NCBI GenBank assembly: GCA_000421045.1
Contig: ATWC01000002.1
Coordinates: 124,001 to 188,000, forward strand
DNA length: 64,000 nucleotides
Reading direction: 5' to 3'
Source of the DNA: Lachnospiraceae bacterium NK4A179
GTDB taxonomy: Bacteria; Bacillota; Clostridia; Lachnospirales; Lachnospiraceae
Positions 53,961 to 63,697 of the stretch are shown here, piece after piece. Made by a program: the position numbers and the translations under genes. The notes under the pieces were generated by a model. That model was not told the origin of the DNA. It searched no databases and saw only the letters and a list, made by a program, of their open reading frames with translations. Numbering within the stretch: position 1 is the first letter of the stretch; the number at the start of each line of letters is the position of its first letter.

Positions 53961-54685
53961 CTGTCAAAAATATTATATCTGATAATGCAGTAGAATGCTC
54001 TTGCCGCATCCTTCCAGCCTATCTTCTTTCCTTCTTCGAAGGTACGGGGATGATATGAAATAGGTATCTCATATATCCTTCTCTTCTGTGCTGCTATCTT
54101 AGCGGTAACTTCAGGCTCAAAACCAAATCTTGTCTCACAAAGCTTTATGCCCTGAATGACTTCCCTTAAGAACATCTTATAGCATGTTTCCATGTCTGTA
54201 AGAGAAAGATCGGAAAACAGGTTGGATGCCGCTGTAAGCACACGATTTCCGAATGTGTGATAAAATCCGTCTACTCTGTAAGTATTGCTCTTAAGATATC
54301 TTGATCCGTATACTACTTCGGCATCTCCGTGTATGAACGGCTCGATAAGTTTAACATAGTCGTTCGGATCATACTCCAGATCGGCATCCTGTACTGTGAC
54401 AAGATCTCCGGTTGCAGCAGCAAAACCATGCATGAGCGCTGCGCCTTTTCCCATATTGTGTCTGTGGAAAAGCGCTTTCTGTATAGTACCGTCTTCTTTG
54501 TATTTCTTTATCAGGTCTCTTGAACCGTCCGTGGATCCGTCATCAACGCAGATGATTTCCAGATTGAGAGGAACAGCTTTAAGCCTGTCCATGTTCTGTT
54601 CAAGAGTATCTATCTCATTGTAAATAGGTATCACTACGGAAAGCTTTACCTCATCTATAGTCTTTTCAAGTGTAACTTTCTGCAT
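53957..54685 (-). CDS. Family 2 glycosyltransferase, polyprenyl-phosphate-sugar synthase-like
   Basis: A 242-residue GT-A enzyme. The N-terminal motif VVIPIYNEIDTLEQNM, the nucleotide-binding IICVDDGSTDGSRD and the metal-binding QDADLEYDP are all typical of DPM1/GtrB-like enzymes that make polyprenyl-phosphate sugars. No C-terminal membrane domain, so the DPM1-like soluble form. It would feed a flippase and a membrane transferase elsewhere. It is the first of a two-gene unit with thiN, an unexpected pairing. Confidence 0.9.
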   Translation of the reverse strand: MQKVTLEKTIDEVKLSVVIPIYNEIDTLEQNMDRLKAVPLNLEIICVDDGSTDGSRDLIKKYKEDGTIQKALFHRHNMGKGAALMHGFAAATGDLVTVQDADLEYDPNDYVKLIEPFIHGDAEVVYGSRYLKSNTYRVDGFYHTFGNRVLTAASNLFSDLSLTDMETCYKMFLREVIQGIKLCETRFGFEPEVTAKIAAQKRRIYEIPISYHPRTFEEGKKIGWKDAARAFYCIIRYNIFDR

Positions 54686-54709
54686 GTGTTGCCCCCTTAT
54701 TATGAAAAA

Positions 54710-54736
54710 ACCGCAGGGATGGTATATCCCTGCGGT
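54710..54736 (-). terminator. Terminator of pckA
   Basis: ACCGCAGGGAT / ATCCCTGCGGT, an 11-bp perfect stem with a 5-base loop, followed by six Ts on the minus strand. It lies 15 bases after the pckA stop. Confidence 0.95.
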
Positions 54737-54751
54737 ATGATCTTTTGAAAA

Positions 54752-56365
54752 TTAAAGCTGAGGACCTGCTGCAACGAGTGCCTTACCTGCATCGTTGGTC
54801 TCATACTTCTTGAAGTTCTTGATGAATCTTCCTGCAAGATCCTTTGCCTTCTCTTCCCACTCAGAAGCGTTAGCGTATGTATCACGAGGATCAAGGATCT
54901 CTGTAGATACTCCGGGAAGCTCTGTAGGAACTTCGAAGTTGAAGTAAGGGATCTTCTTTGTAGGAGCGTTCTTGATGTCTCCGTTAAGGATAGCATCGAT
55001 GATACCTCTTGTATCAGGAATGGAGATTCTCTTGCCTGTTCCGTTCCAGCCTGTGTTTACGAGGTAAGCCTTAGCTCCGCTCTTCTGCATCTTCTTAACA
55101 AGCTCCTCACCGTACTTTGTAGGATGAAGCTCAAGGAATGCCTGTCCGAAGCAAGCTGAGAATGTAGGTGTAGGCTCGGTAATGCCGCGCTCTGTACCTG
55201 CAAGCTTAGCTGTGAAACCGCTGAGGAAGTAGTACTGTGTCTGCTCCGGTGTAAGGATAGATACAGGAGGAAGTACTCCGAAAGCATCAGCTGAAAGGAA
55301 GATTACGTTATCAGCTGCAGGACCTGCAGATACTCCGTTTACATTCTTAGCGATATTCTTGATGTGCTCGATAGGATAAGATACACGAGTATTCTCTGTA
55401 ACTGACTTATCAGCGAAATCGATCTTGCCGTCCTTATCAAGTGTTACGTTCTCAAGAAGAGCATCTCTCTTGATAGCGTTGTAGATGTCAGGCTCGTTCT
55501 CCTTGGAGAGGCCGATAACCTTAGCGTAGCAGCCGCCCTCGAAGTTGAATACTCCGTTGTCATCCCAGCCGTGCTCATCATCACCGATGAGAAGTCTCTT
55601 AGGATCTGTTGAAAGAGTTGTCTTACCTGTTCCTGAAAGACCGAAGAAGATAGCTGTGTGCTTACCTTCCATATCTGTGTTAGCAGAGCAGTGCATTGAA
55701 GCCATTCCCTTAAGAGGAAGGAAGTAGTTCATCATTGAGAAGAGACCCTTCTTCATCTCACCGCCGTACCATGTATTGAGGATAACCTGCTCTTTTGATG
55801 TTACGTTGAAGAGTACTGCTGTCTCAGAGTTAAGACCAAGCTCCTTGTAGTTCTCAACCTTTGCCTTTGAAGCGTTGTAAACGATGAAGTCGGGCTTGAA
55901 ATTCTCTTCCTCTTCCTTAGAAGGCTGGATGAACATGTTCTTGATGAAGTGAGCCTGCCATGCAACCTCAACGATGAAACGAACTGCAAGACGTGTGTCC
56001 TTGTTAGCGCCGCAGAAAGCATCTACTACGAAAAGTCTCTTGCCTGAGAGCTCATCAACAGCGAGCTTCTTGCAAGCGTCCCATGCTTCCTTTGTAGCGG
56101 GATGGTTATCGTTGGGATACTCGGGTGTTGTCCACCAAACTGTATCCTTTGAGTTCTCATCCATAACGATGAACTTATCTTTAGGTGAACGGCCTGTGTA
56201 AACACCTGTCATAACGTTTACAGCGCCAAGTTCTGAAACCTGTCCTACATCATAACCGGTTAAGTCCTGCTTTGTCTCTTCCTCGAAGAGTGTGTCGTAA
56301 GAAGGATTGTATACGATCTCACTTACACCGGTAATGCCGTACTGACTTAAATCAACATTTGCCAT
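54752..56365 (-). CDS. pckA: Phosphoenolpyruvate carboxykinase (ATP)
   Basis: A 537-residue enzyme that interconverts oxaloacetate and PEP. In anaerobes it often works in the CO2-fixing direction towards succinate. The P-loop is [13 protein letters not shown] (about residue 240), the kinase-1a region is [13 protein letters not shown], and the arginine-rich substrate site RSPKDKF is near 60. Single gene with its own promoter and terminator. Codon use is strongly biased (high use of the favoured codons), consistent with high expression. Confidence 0.97.
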   Translation of the reverse strand: MANVDLSQYGITGVSEIVYNPSYDTLFEEETKQDLTGYDVGQVSELGAVNVMTGVYTGRSPKDKFIVMDENSKDTVWWTTPEYPNDNHPATKEAWDACKKLAVDELSGKRLFVVDAFCGANKDTRLAVRFIVEVAWQAHFIKNMFIQPSKEEEENFKPDFIVYNASKAKVENYKELGLNSETAVLFNVTSKEQVILNTWYGGEMKKGLFSMMNYFLPLKGMASMHCSANTDMEGKHTAIFFGLSGTGKTTLSTDPKRLLIGDDEHGWDDNGVFNFEGGCYAKVIGLSKENEPDIYNAIKRDALLENVTLDKDGKIDFADKSVTENTRVSYPIEHIKNIAKNVNGVSAGPAADNVIFLSADAFGVLPPVSILTPEQTQYYFLSGFTAKLAGTERGITEPTPTFSACFGQAFLELHPTKYGEELVKKMQKSGAKAYLVNTGWNGTGKRISIPDTRGIIDAILNGDIKNAPTKKIPYFNFEVPTELPGVSTEILDPRDTYANASEWEEKAKDLAGRFIKNFKKYETNDAGKALVAAGPQL

Positions 56366-56425
56366 TGTACTTCTCCTTTTTCTTAATATATTTGCATTAA
56401 ATTATGCTTAATTCCAACAGCATTA

Positions 56426-56454
56426 AGTATAAAATCCGGGGGCATGATTGTCAA
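56426..56454 (-). promoter_or_regulatory. Promoter of pckA
   Basis: TTGACA (56449-56454), a 17-bp spacer and TATACT (56426-56431) on the minus strand, about 60 bases before the start. Strong match, fitting the high-expression codon use of pckA. Confidence 0.88.
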
Positions 56455-56493
56455 GCCAAACAGGCACTAAAATCAAGCCTTTGAGGACTTTTT

Positions 56494-57102
56494 TCACAGT
56501 TCGCAGTTAACACCCTTAAGGCCGTTAAACGCACCCTCGATCTTTGCATCGGGATGAGCGATAAGCCACTTATTTCTGGCTGTGAGAAGCTTAAGATCAT
56601 CATGCTTTACAGATGTCGGAACAGTGTCAAAATTGGTCTCCTTGGGAAGGATAACGATAACCTTGAATCCGTCCTCTGAAGCAGGTGCATAGTGAAGGGT
56701 TGTCTGATACATTTCAACAACGGTTCCCTTCGGAACGAAGAAAGCTTCAACCTTAGAAGTATCGTAAGTATTGTCATCCTCTACATCCCAGAGATGGCCG
56801 AGCATAAGAACAGCATCGGTAACTGCGATATTGATCTCGGAATTTCTGTGATACTCAAGCGCATTGAGCTTCTTATTGTGACCGTTGCAGTAGCCTATCT
56901 CAATAGGGAGGCCGCCGAATACTCTTATGCGGAAATCCTCGCATACGGGAAGACTTTCCATCTCGGGCACAGATGCAACGTATACAACATCATCCGGGCA
57001 GGGAGCCTTTTCCATTTCCTTCTCAAGGCCGCTCAAATCGAAATCCTTCCAAATTTTTCCGTAAGGTCTGAATCTTTTGTCTGTTACAGGGATAAGTTCC
57101 AC
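56494..57102 (-). CDS. DUF4867 family protein (cupin-like)
   Basis: A 202-residue soluble protein. The segment YHRNSEINIAVTDAVLMLGH and the beta-rich FFVPKGTVVEMYQTTLHYAP match DUF4867, a family of cupin or ureidoglycolate-lyase-like fold of unknown function, often near carbohydrate genes in Lachnospiraceae. The His/Glu pairs in the beta barrel (YHRNSE, TLHYAP) are potential metal ligands. It stands alone between pckA and the esterase gene. Confidence 0.82.
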   Translation of the reverse strand: MELIPVTDKRFRPYGKIWKDFDLSGLEKEMEKAPCPDDVVYVASVPEMESLPVCEDFRIRVFGGLPIEIGYCNGHNKKLNALEYHRNSEINIAVTDAVLMLGHLWDVEDDNTYDTSKVEAFFVPKGTVVEMYQTTLHYAPASEDGFKVIVILPKETNFDTVPTSVKHDDLKLLTARNKWLIAHPDAKIEGAFNGLKGVNCEL

Positions 57103-57237
57103 GATAATAACCTCCTCTTTTACATGTGATTTGTTTGTAATAGATCCGGCAGAAAGATCTCTCCGGATACGGTATCTTTTTGATTATAGCATAAAAAAGG
57201 CTGCAAATAACGGAATTTATTGTCGAAAAAAATGCTC

Positions 57238-58224
57238 TTATTGCCGGCCGTTCGGGAGCGATTTCATCACCTTTTCCTTAAACCCGCTTTTTTTAAGTAA
57301 CCATGCTACAGACATCTGCATCCAGCCTGAAGCATGATCGTAAAACTGCAGATAATCATTCGCCGTTCTGTAATCTGCAAGTGCTATACCGTGTTCTCCG
57401 CCAGAGAACAGATGCAGTTCACAGTCCACGCCTTTCCTGTTAAGCGCCTCCGCAAATTCCAGCGAGTTCTTAGGGAAGATAAGCGCATCCCCCGCACAGT
57501 GCCATATAAATGCAGGCGGTGTGTCCTTGCTCACACTGTTCTGAAGCGAATATTTCTTCTCCTGAGCAGCCGTATACTCTCCGCCGAAAATATATGCATT
57601 CATCGCTATCTCAAAATCCACGAAACGTCTTCCGGCCTTCTTATCAACCGGGAATATCTTTTCTCTTGGCATCTTTGGATGTATCTGTCCGAATTCTATT
57701 TCATCAAGCTTTGCTTCAGGCTTTATACCTATATCCATTTTTTTAGTCGACGCCTTCAGATCGATGACCGGATAACCCAGCACCAGACCGTCCGGCCTTA
57801 TAAGCCTGAGATCCTTTTTATACTCCGGAAACATCTTCGCATCATTCCAGAATACTCCGAGACCGGCTGCAACATGCCCGCCCGCAGAAAAACCGGATAT
57901 ATAGATATTCTCTCTGTCTATGCAGAACCTGTCGGGAAGCTGCCTAACATACGCAACCGCATCTGCAGCATCCTTTATCGGGCCGGGCATAACTGCATAT
58001 TCATTTATACCGTAACGGAGCACAGCCGCATGAATTCCTGCCGCATAATACTGCATTGCCACAACCTCCGCCTCTCTGTCAGACAGAAATGCATATCCTC
58101 CCCCGGGACACACAATGATAAGAGGTCTTTTTTCGTTGTACTGAAACTCTTTAAAATTATCAAGAAGATATAATGTAAGCGTAACGTTTCTTTTCTTCGA
58201 AAGAACAACTTTCCTGTTTTTCAT
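57238..58224 (-). CDS. Alpha/beta hydrolase, acetyl-xylan-esterase-like
   Basis: A 328-residue esterase. The oxyanion motif is CPGGGYAFLSDREAE, the nucleophile Ser is in ISGFSAGGHVA (about residue 115), the acid Asp is probably in CAGDALIFP and the base His is in GGEHGIALAD. The lid-like insertion (about 160-215) is charged. It resembles carbohydrate acetyl esterases that deacetylate xylan or other sugars. No signal peptide, so it acts on imported oligosaccharides. The ATG at 58224 has AGAAGGAG ahead. Confidence 0.85.
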   Translation of the reverse strand: MKNRKVVLSKKRNVTLTLYLLDNFKEFQYNEKRPLIIVCPGGGYAFLSDREAEVVAMQYYAAGIHAAVLRYGINEYAVMPGPIKDAADAVAYVRQLPDRFCIDRENIYISGFSAGGHVAAGLGVFWNDAKMFPEYKKDLRLIRPDGLVLGYPVIDLKASTKKMDIGIKPEAKLDEIEFGQIHPKMPREKIFPVDKKAGRRFVDFEIAMNAYIFGGEYTAAQEKKYSLQNSVSKDTPPAFIWHCAGDALIFPKNSLEFAEALNRKGVDCELHLFSGGEHGIALADYRTANDYLQFYDHASGWMQMSVAWLLKKSGFKEKVMKSLPNGRQ

Positions 58225-58386
58225 TTTGCCTCTCCTTCTCTGCTGCTTCAAATTATATTTTTGTCATTTACTGCACTTTCTATAAATAAATACAGTTACG
58301 GTAAACAAAACTTGATTTACATAAGTATAACTTACATTTTCTTGGCATAAAACCCGTATTCTTTTGCATATATACAAAACAAACTG

Positions 58387-58395
58387 TGCTATAAT
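58387..58395 (+). promoter_or_regulatory. Extended -10 promoter of nagA, giving a leaderless message
   Basis: TGCTATAAT (extended -10, hexamer 58390-58395) lies only 6 bases before the ATG of nagA, so transcription should start at or next to the start codon. The best -35 candidate (TTGCAT at 58364-58369) is 20 bp away, and no ribosome site precedes the ATG. Confidence 0.65.
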
Positions 58396-58401
58396 GATGC
58401 T

Positions 58402-59565
58402 ATGCGTATTAAGGGAGCACAAATCTATACTTCAGGGCACCGGTTTGAAAACCTCGACATCCTTATCAAAGGCGGTCGTATCATACCGGATAATGAAGAT
58501 ATCACTGTGATGAGCAACCAGACCGTGATCAATGCGACCGGTCTTATTGCCATTCCCGGACTTGTGGACACGCATATCCATGGTGCTTACGGTGTGGATT
58601 TTTCAATGGCTGATGAAGCAGAAATAGAAAAGGCCGCAGTTTATGAAGCAGAGCACGGGATTTCAGTTATCTATCCCACTTCCATGACTATCTCGGAAGA
58701 GAATCTCGAAAATATGATGAAGCGTTTTGCTTCGTACACCGCCGATAAAAGCCACGAAGGCGCTATCATCCCGGGACTCCATATGGAAGGGCCCTTCCTT
58801 TCAAAGATCCATCGCGGATCTCAGGATGCGGATCTTATGCGCACTCCCGACATCAGGCTCTACAGGCATATGCAGAAACTTTCAGGCGGACTTATAAGCT
58901 GCATCGTTATATCACCGGATCTTCCCGGATCCATGGAATTTATTTCCGAACTCAACAGAGAAGTGAAGATCTCTATAGGACATACAGATGCTGATTATGA
59001 AACTGCCAGTGAAGCTTTCCGAAACGGAGCTTCAAGGATAACGCATCTCTATAACGGCATGCCCGGCATTCATCACAGAGCTCCGGGTCCTATCATATCG
59101 GCATTGGAATTCGGTGCGGAAGCTGAGCTTATCGCTGATGGTGTACATGTGCATCCTGCAATGGTAAGACTTGCATTCAAGCTTTTTCCGGCCGACAAGA
59201 TCATACTTGTTTCCGACAGTATAATGGGCACAGGTCTCACAGGAGGATGCTGCACACTCGGCGGACGTGATATCTTCATGGACGGCGATCTTGCCGTGCT
59301 TGCAAATGACAGACAGACTATAGCCGGCTCCATTACAAATCTTTTTGACTGTATGAAAAAAGCTGTTCAGGAAATGGGCATTCCTCTTGAAGTTGCAGTA
59401 CGCGCTGCTTCCGAGAATCCTGCAAGAGCACTCGGCATAGATAAGGATTACGGTTCACTTATGCCGGGACATGTAGCAGATATACTTCTTCTTGATAAGA
59501 ATCTTAATCTTAAATATGTAATTCAGCGCGGGCGTATAATCGCAACCTACGCAACAGAAGTCTGA
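58402..59565 (+). CDS. nagA: N-acetylglucosamine-6-phosphate deacetylase
   Basis: A 387-residue enzyme that turns GlcNAc-6-phosphate into glucosamine-6-phosphate. The amidohydrolase landmarks are PGLVDTHIHGAYG, the metal Glu in GLHMEGPFL, His in SIGHTDADY and THLYNGMPGIHHR, and the catalytic Asp in LVSDSIMGTG. All are intact. nagB is not in the window. The start has no ribosome site but the family N-terminus is right, which together with the -10 at 58390 suggests leaderless translation. Confidence 0.96.
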   Translation: MRIKGAQIYTSGHRFENLDILIKGGRIIPDNEDITVMSNQTVINATGLIAIPGLVDTHIHGAYGVDFSMADEAEIEKAAVYEAEHGISVIYPTSMTISEENLENMMKRFASYTADKSHEGAIIPGLHMEGPFLSKIHRGSQDADLMRTPDIRLYRHMQKLSGGLISCIVISPDLPGSMEFISELNREVKISIGHTDADYETASEAFRNGASRITHLYNGMPGIHHRAPGPIISALEFGAEAELIADGVHVHPAMVRLAFKLFPADKIILVSDSIMGTGLTGGCCTLGGRDIFMDGDLAVLANDRQTIAGSITNLFDCMKKAVQEMGIPLEVAVRAASENPARALGIDKDYGSLMPGHVADILLLDKNLNLKYVIQRGRIIATYATEV

Positions 59566-59568
59566 ATT

Positions 59569-60705
59569 TTATTCCGCTGCACCATGCAGTGTCACTGCAT
59601 TTTCCACTCCGAGATATCCCGGTCCGAAAATATAGATCAACTCATCCGGTTTTATATCCTCTATCATTCCGTACACATCAGTATCTGCAGTAATGTAACG
59701 TAAGTCTACCAGATGTATCTCACTGCACTGTGTGATCAGGAATGATGATACAGGTACCGCGGTGGAATCACGCACCATCACTATCTTCTTTCCTTCAGGA
59801 TTGCCGTGATTCATAAGTATCATATGATCATAGTCCTGATGAAGATAAGCGTAATACGCATAATAATCAAAGCTGTAATGCTCCAGATTTTCGTAATATA
59901 CAAAAGCATCTTCAAAACTGCCTTTTCGATCTATCCCCTGTGAAGGCACGGACAGTTCATAGTCACCCTTCTCCTTCGGGATCCACAGTTCATAATCATC
60001 AAGCCCTGTATAATATCTGCCCGTCATGCGCCCCTGCGCGCCAAGAAAAACATCCTCATATAAAGTCTTATCAAAATCATCAGCAGTCATCTCACAGCTG
60101 CCGTTAATCTTCTCCGCTATTGCCTTTGCAGTAATGAATGCCGCCTTATTCTGAAGATGATGATCGGTATGATAGAAATAACTGTACCATTCATCACCAT
60201 CTGCCTTAAGCAGTTCCTTCACACAGATGTTTTCATATCCCTGCTCCCTTACAAATTCTGTCATGGCATCAGCTTTTGACGGAGCATATGTCACCGCGCC
60301 AAAAGGCAACACATCCATGCTGTCTTCCTTTCCCGGAGCCTGAACATAAAGGAAGTCTGCGCCTAACTTCCCGGCAAAAACAGAAGCATCCTGAACACCT
60401 TTTTCTGCAGGAGTCACATCCCTGTCATGATCGGCCATTGTAAAATAGCCGTTATCAAGCTTTGTCACATCCTCATAGAACGTGCTTCCGATCGCTACCT
60501 TTTTTCCCATGAGTTTCTGCAACGCTCCCCAGGTATTCACTGCCGTATCCTGAGCCAGTTCAAGCTTTTCAAGCCCCTTCACATGTCCGTCAGGTTCAAG
60601 CCCCAATGCAAACTCAGCAAAGTTTATTCCCGAAAATACAACGAGCACGGCTATAAACACGATGCAGAAAACAATATTCTGTTTTGAAGATTTATTCTTT
60701 TCCAT
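59569..60705 (-). CDS. DHHW-family (AlgJ/AlgX-like) surface-sugar acetylation protein
   Basis: A 378-residue protein with one N-terminal membrane helix (about 12-32) and an extracytoplasmic SGNH-like domain. The family motif appears as FYHTDHHLQNKAAF, where the usual Trp after DHH is Leu. GKKIVMVRDSTAVPVSSFL looks like the nucleophile-Ser region. Such proteins work with an MBOAT partner to acetylate exported polysaccharide. It follows the MBOAT gene by 29 bases and ends the operon, convergent with nagA. Confidence 0.88.
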   Translation of the reverse strand: MEKNKSSKQNIVFCIVFIAVLVVFSGINFAEFALGLEPDGHVKGLEKLELAQDTAVNTWGALQKLMGKKVAIGSTFYEDVTKLDNGYFTMADHDRDVTPAEKGVQDASVFAGKLGADFLYVQAPGKEDSMDVLPFGAVTYAPSKADAMTEFVREQGYENICVKELLKADGDEWYSYFYHTDHHLQNKAAFITAKAIAEKINGSCEMTADDFDKTLYEDVFLGAQGRMTGRYYTGLDDYELWIPKEKGDYELSVPSQGIDRKGSFEDAFVYYENLEHYSFDYYAYYAYLHQDYDHMILMNHGNPEGKKIVMVRDSTAVPVSSFLITQCSEIHLVDLRYITADTDVYGMIEDIKPDELIYIFGPGYLGVENAVTLHGAAE

Positions 60706-60734
60706 AAATATACTCCACGAAGAAAAATCCGCCT

Positions 60735-62156
60735 TCAGAAATTGAAATATATAAACGGACTGTAGCCGCCCTTAAGTATGTAAATGATACTCAGCATAAG
60801 CACTGCAATAAGCAATACACGTTTTAGCGTGATATTTTTATCAAAGATCCTGCCGGCAGGTGTAGAGAATGCTATGCCTGCAGCAAAGAAAATCCAGTTA
60901 TCCGTAAGATCAAGCAATACAGCAGGAGCTGATGTTCCTGCCGCATAATCCGCGGCTGTCTGTACAGCCCTCGCGCCTCCTCCGAACATCTGACTTATAT
61001 ATAACAATGCTGTTGAAACATCCGGTGAAAAGAAGAATACCAGTCCAAAGCCAAATATCAGCATCTGGTAAACCCACATCAAAACAAAAGGCGGTTTCTT
61101 TTTGGCGATGCCTGTAACTTTTTCTATCATCAGGAAAACATAATTCATCAATCCCCATATCACATAGGTCCAGTTAGCACCGTGCCAGAGTCCGGTAAGC
61201 AGCCAGACTATGAACTGATTAAAGAATGTCCTTCCCTTTCCTTTCTTTGAGCCTCCGAGCGGGAAATATACATAATCCCTAAACCACGTGCCGAGTGAAA
61301 TATGCCAGCGTCTCCAGAATTCAGTCACGCTTGAAGAGATGTAAGGATAGTTAAAGTTCTCATTAAACTCAAAACCGAACATCCTTCCCAAACCTATCGC
61401 CATGTCCGAATAGCCCGCAAAGTCAAAGTAGATCCTTAATATAAAACACAGTGTTCCAAACCATGCAGCCGCAGGGCTTATATATGCTCCGCCTGACACT
61501 TCGGTCATTATCCTGTCGGCAAACACACTGAAAGTATCAGCAAGCAGCACCTTCTTTCCAAGACCGGTTATGAATCTTTCCGTGCCCGATGCAAATTTTT
61601 CCGCGCTTTCTTTTCTTAACTTCAGCTGTTCTTCCACATCCGTATATCTGACAATAGGACCTGCGACCAGCTGAGGGAAAAGAGAGATGTAGAGACCGAC
61701 TTTAAGCGGATCTTTCTGCGCTTTTGCATCTCCTCTGTAGACATCTATCACATATGAAAGAGCCTGGAATGTAAAAAAAGATATTCCTATCGGAAGCTTT
61801 ATATGCGTTAAAGGTATGGCTGCGCCCGTTATCTGATCGATATTTGAAATTGTAAAATCAAGATATTTGAATACAAAAAGAAGTGACAGATTAAGGACCG
61901 CCGCCGCTATGACAGCAGGCTTTCTAAGTTTGTCATTCCTGCTCTCCTTATCAGCCAGCATCCCCAGCGCATAATTCATGAGCACTGAAACTATCAGAAG
62001 CAAAACATTCCACTTTTCACCCCAGGCATAGAAAAAAATGCTTGCGGCAAGAAGCAGTATATTCTTTAACTGAAGATTTTTCCTGAAGGGAACGTAATAA
62101 AAGAACAGTACCGTCGGCAGAAAAGCAAACAGAAATATGACACTCGGGAATATCAT
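60735..62156 (-). CDS. MBOAT O-acyltransferase (DltB/AlgI-like)
   Basis: A 473-residue membrane protein with about ten helices. The catalytic His is in LLTGLWHGANWTYVIWG, and SSVTEFWRRWHISLGTWFRDYVYFPLGGS is diagnostic for AlgI/PatA-type MBOATs. It would move acyl groups across the membrane for the DHHW protein to place on a surface polymer. The start overlaps the O-antigen-ligase-like gene by 4 bases. Confidence 0.93.
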   Translation of the reverse strand: MIFPSVIFLFAFLPTVLFFYYVPFRKNLQLKNILLLAASIFFYAWGEKWNVLLLIVSVLMNYALGMLADKESRNDKLRKPAVIAAAVLNLSLLFVFKYLDFTISNIDQITGAAIPLTHIKLPIGISFFTFQALSYVIDVYRGDAKAQKDPLKVGLYISLFPQLVAGPIVRYTDVEEQLKLRKESAEKFASGTERFITGLGKKVLLADTFSVFADRIMTEVSGGAYISPAAAWFGTLCFILRIYFDFAGYSDMAIGLGRMFGFEFNENFNYPYISSSVTEFWRRWHISLGTWFRDYVYFPLGGSKKGKGRTFFNQFIVWLLTGLWHGANWTYVIWGLMNYVFLMIEKVTGIAKKKPPFVLMWVYQMLIFGFGLVFFFSPDVSTALLYISQMFGGGARAVQTAADYAAGTSAPAVLLDLTDNWIFFAAGIAFSTPAGRIFDKNITLKRVLLIAVLMLSIIYILKGGYSPFIYFNF

Positions 62157-63697
62157 GATGCCTTCCCCTCAAACGGTTCATACATAAGCATCCCTGCTCC
62201 CATAAAGAACAGGAAGCATATCACTACGCACGGATGACCCATCCATTCCGTGAGCATTGCGAGAGTTGTGGTTATCGTTATCATTACAGGAAATACGGTC
62301 AAAGGCTTTTTCTTTTTCACATACAGCATCACCGCATAAACCGATGATACACAAGCAAAGATACCAAGCAGCAATCCGTTAATGATGCCGAACTGGTATG
62401 ATACCTGAAGATATGTATTGTGAGCATGATAAACAAGCTCATCCTCTCCCAATGTTATATTTCCGGGATAATGAGGAGCAATGCCGATCTTTGACAGATA
62501 AGCCTTCCATATATCCATCCTTCCGTTGGACACATCCCTTCCGGTATCTATCTCGATCTCCTCTGTCTGTTCAGTTCCGTCAGCCCTTGTTGAATCATCA
62601 CCAAAATCAATGAGCACGCCCCACTTGCCAAGCATCTCACGCAGCAGATCAGTAAATGAAGTGTACTTGGGACTGTTTATTCCTTCCCCGCGAGTCACCT
62701 TCGTTTCATCCATATCTTCATAAGTAAAGAAATACGGCCTGTCAACAAATGCAGGAATGTATCTTACGATCAGGTAGCCCGGATAGAGCATTATCACAAA
62801 TGCTGCAATGACCGCCACATATCTTCTGACAAGTCTTTTCTTATCTTTCTTTTTTCCTGAACGCATGCTGCAAACAAAAAGCACAACTGCAGCTGTAAGT
62901 GATGCTATTATTCCCGTTCTGGTATTGTTTAAAAATGCGATTATAAGATCACTTACAAGAAGCGCTGATATAAGCAGATATCTGATCTTCTTTTTTGAAT
63001 TCATATACAGGAGAGTAACCAGAGCCGCCGTTGTAGCTGCGATATATTCGCCGGCGTCATTGGAATTTGAAAAACACAGTCCGTATCTTTCCAGATCATA
63101 AGGTCTGAAAAGCAGACTGAATAAAAGTGCAGCTGCAAAAACTAGAGCCGCAGCATACATAAGCGCGGTATAAAATGCTTCACGTCTCTTTCTATCAGCA
63201 GATACGATAAAGACAACGCTGTAGCAGAAAACAAACATACCGTTATAAAGATATCCGGGATTAAAAATGCTTAAAAGAACTATCCACAGTGCCCACAGAG
63301 CAGCTATCACCCTTCCGCCTTTTGAAGGCGGTATAAGAGACTGTTTTTCCTTCAGTGCTGTGCATATATAAGCAATAAAAGCAAGCCCCCAGACAAGTAT
63401 CAGTACTTTGCTGCATCTGATGATCAATTCAGAAGAATAATTACATGTATCGGGTATCCATTTATGAATATATGCAAAGTGCGTGAACACATAGCATATT
63501 GGAAGCCATAATGCAGAGAAAATAAAATAACGTACCGACGGCTTCACACACAGAGTAAGAACTGCAGCTCCGAGTGCTATTCCGAAGGATCTGAAAGCCA
63601 TTCCCTTTCCGAAACTGGTGCCGGCATTAACGAAAATAATGCCTGAGCATATCGTAAGAAAAAGGAATAATGTACATAATAACTTACGTATCTTCAT
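62153..63697 (-). CDS. O-antigen-ligase/Wzy-like polysaccharide protein
   Basis: A 514-residue membrane protein with about 12 helices and one large outside loop (about 330-420). The Wzy_C/O-antigen-ligase features are [11 protein letters not shown] with its Arg, then [15 protein letters not shown] and [15 protein letters not shown] with the His in the loop. It polymerises or ligates a lipid-linked polysaccharide. It overlaps both neighbours by 4 bases. Confidence 0.85.
   Translation of the reverse strand: MKIRKLLCTLFLFLTICSGIIFVNAGTSFGKGMAFRSFGIALGAAVLTLCVKPSVRYFIFSALWLPICYVFTHFAYIHKWIPDTCNYSSELIIRCSKVLILVWGLAFIAYICTALKEKQSLIPPSKGGRVIAALWALWIVLLSIFNPGYLYNGMFVFCYSVVFIVSADRKRREAFYTALMYAAALVFAAALLFSLLFRPYDLERYGLCFSNSNDAGEYIAATTAALVTLLYMNSKKKIRYLLISALLVSDLIIAFLNNTRTGIIASLTAAVVLFVCSMRSGKKKDKKRLVRRYVAVIAAFVIMLYPGYLIVRYIPAFVDRPYFFTYEDMDETKVTRGEGINSPKYTSFTDLLREMLGKWGVLIDFGDDSTRADGTEQTEEIEIDTGRDVSNGRMDIWKAYLSKIGIAPHYPGNITLGEDELVYHAHNTYLQVSYQFGIINGLLLGIFACVSSVYAVMLYVKKKKPLTVFPVMITITTTLAMLTEWMGHPCVVICFLFFMGAGMLMYEPFEGKAS

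Noticed and set aside
57334-58173. Open frame of 279 codons on the + strand
   Set aside because: Antisense to the esterase gene, whose catalytic motifs are intact; composition is not protein-like.
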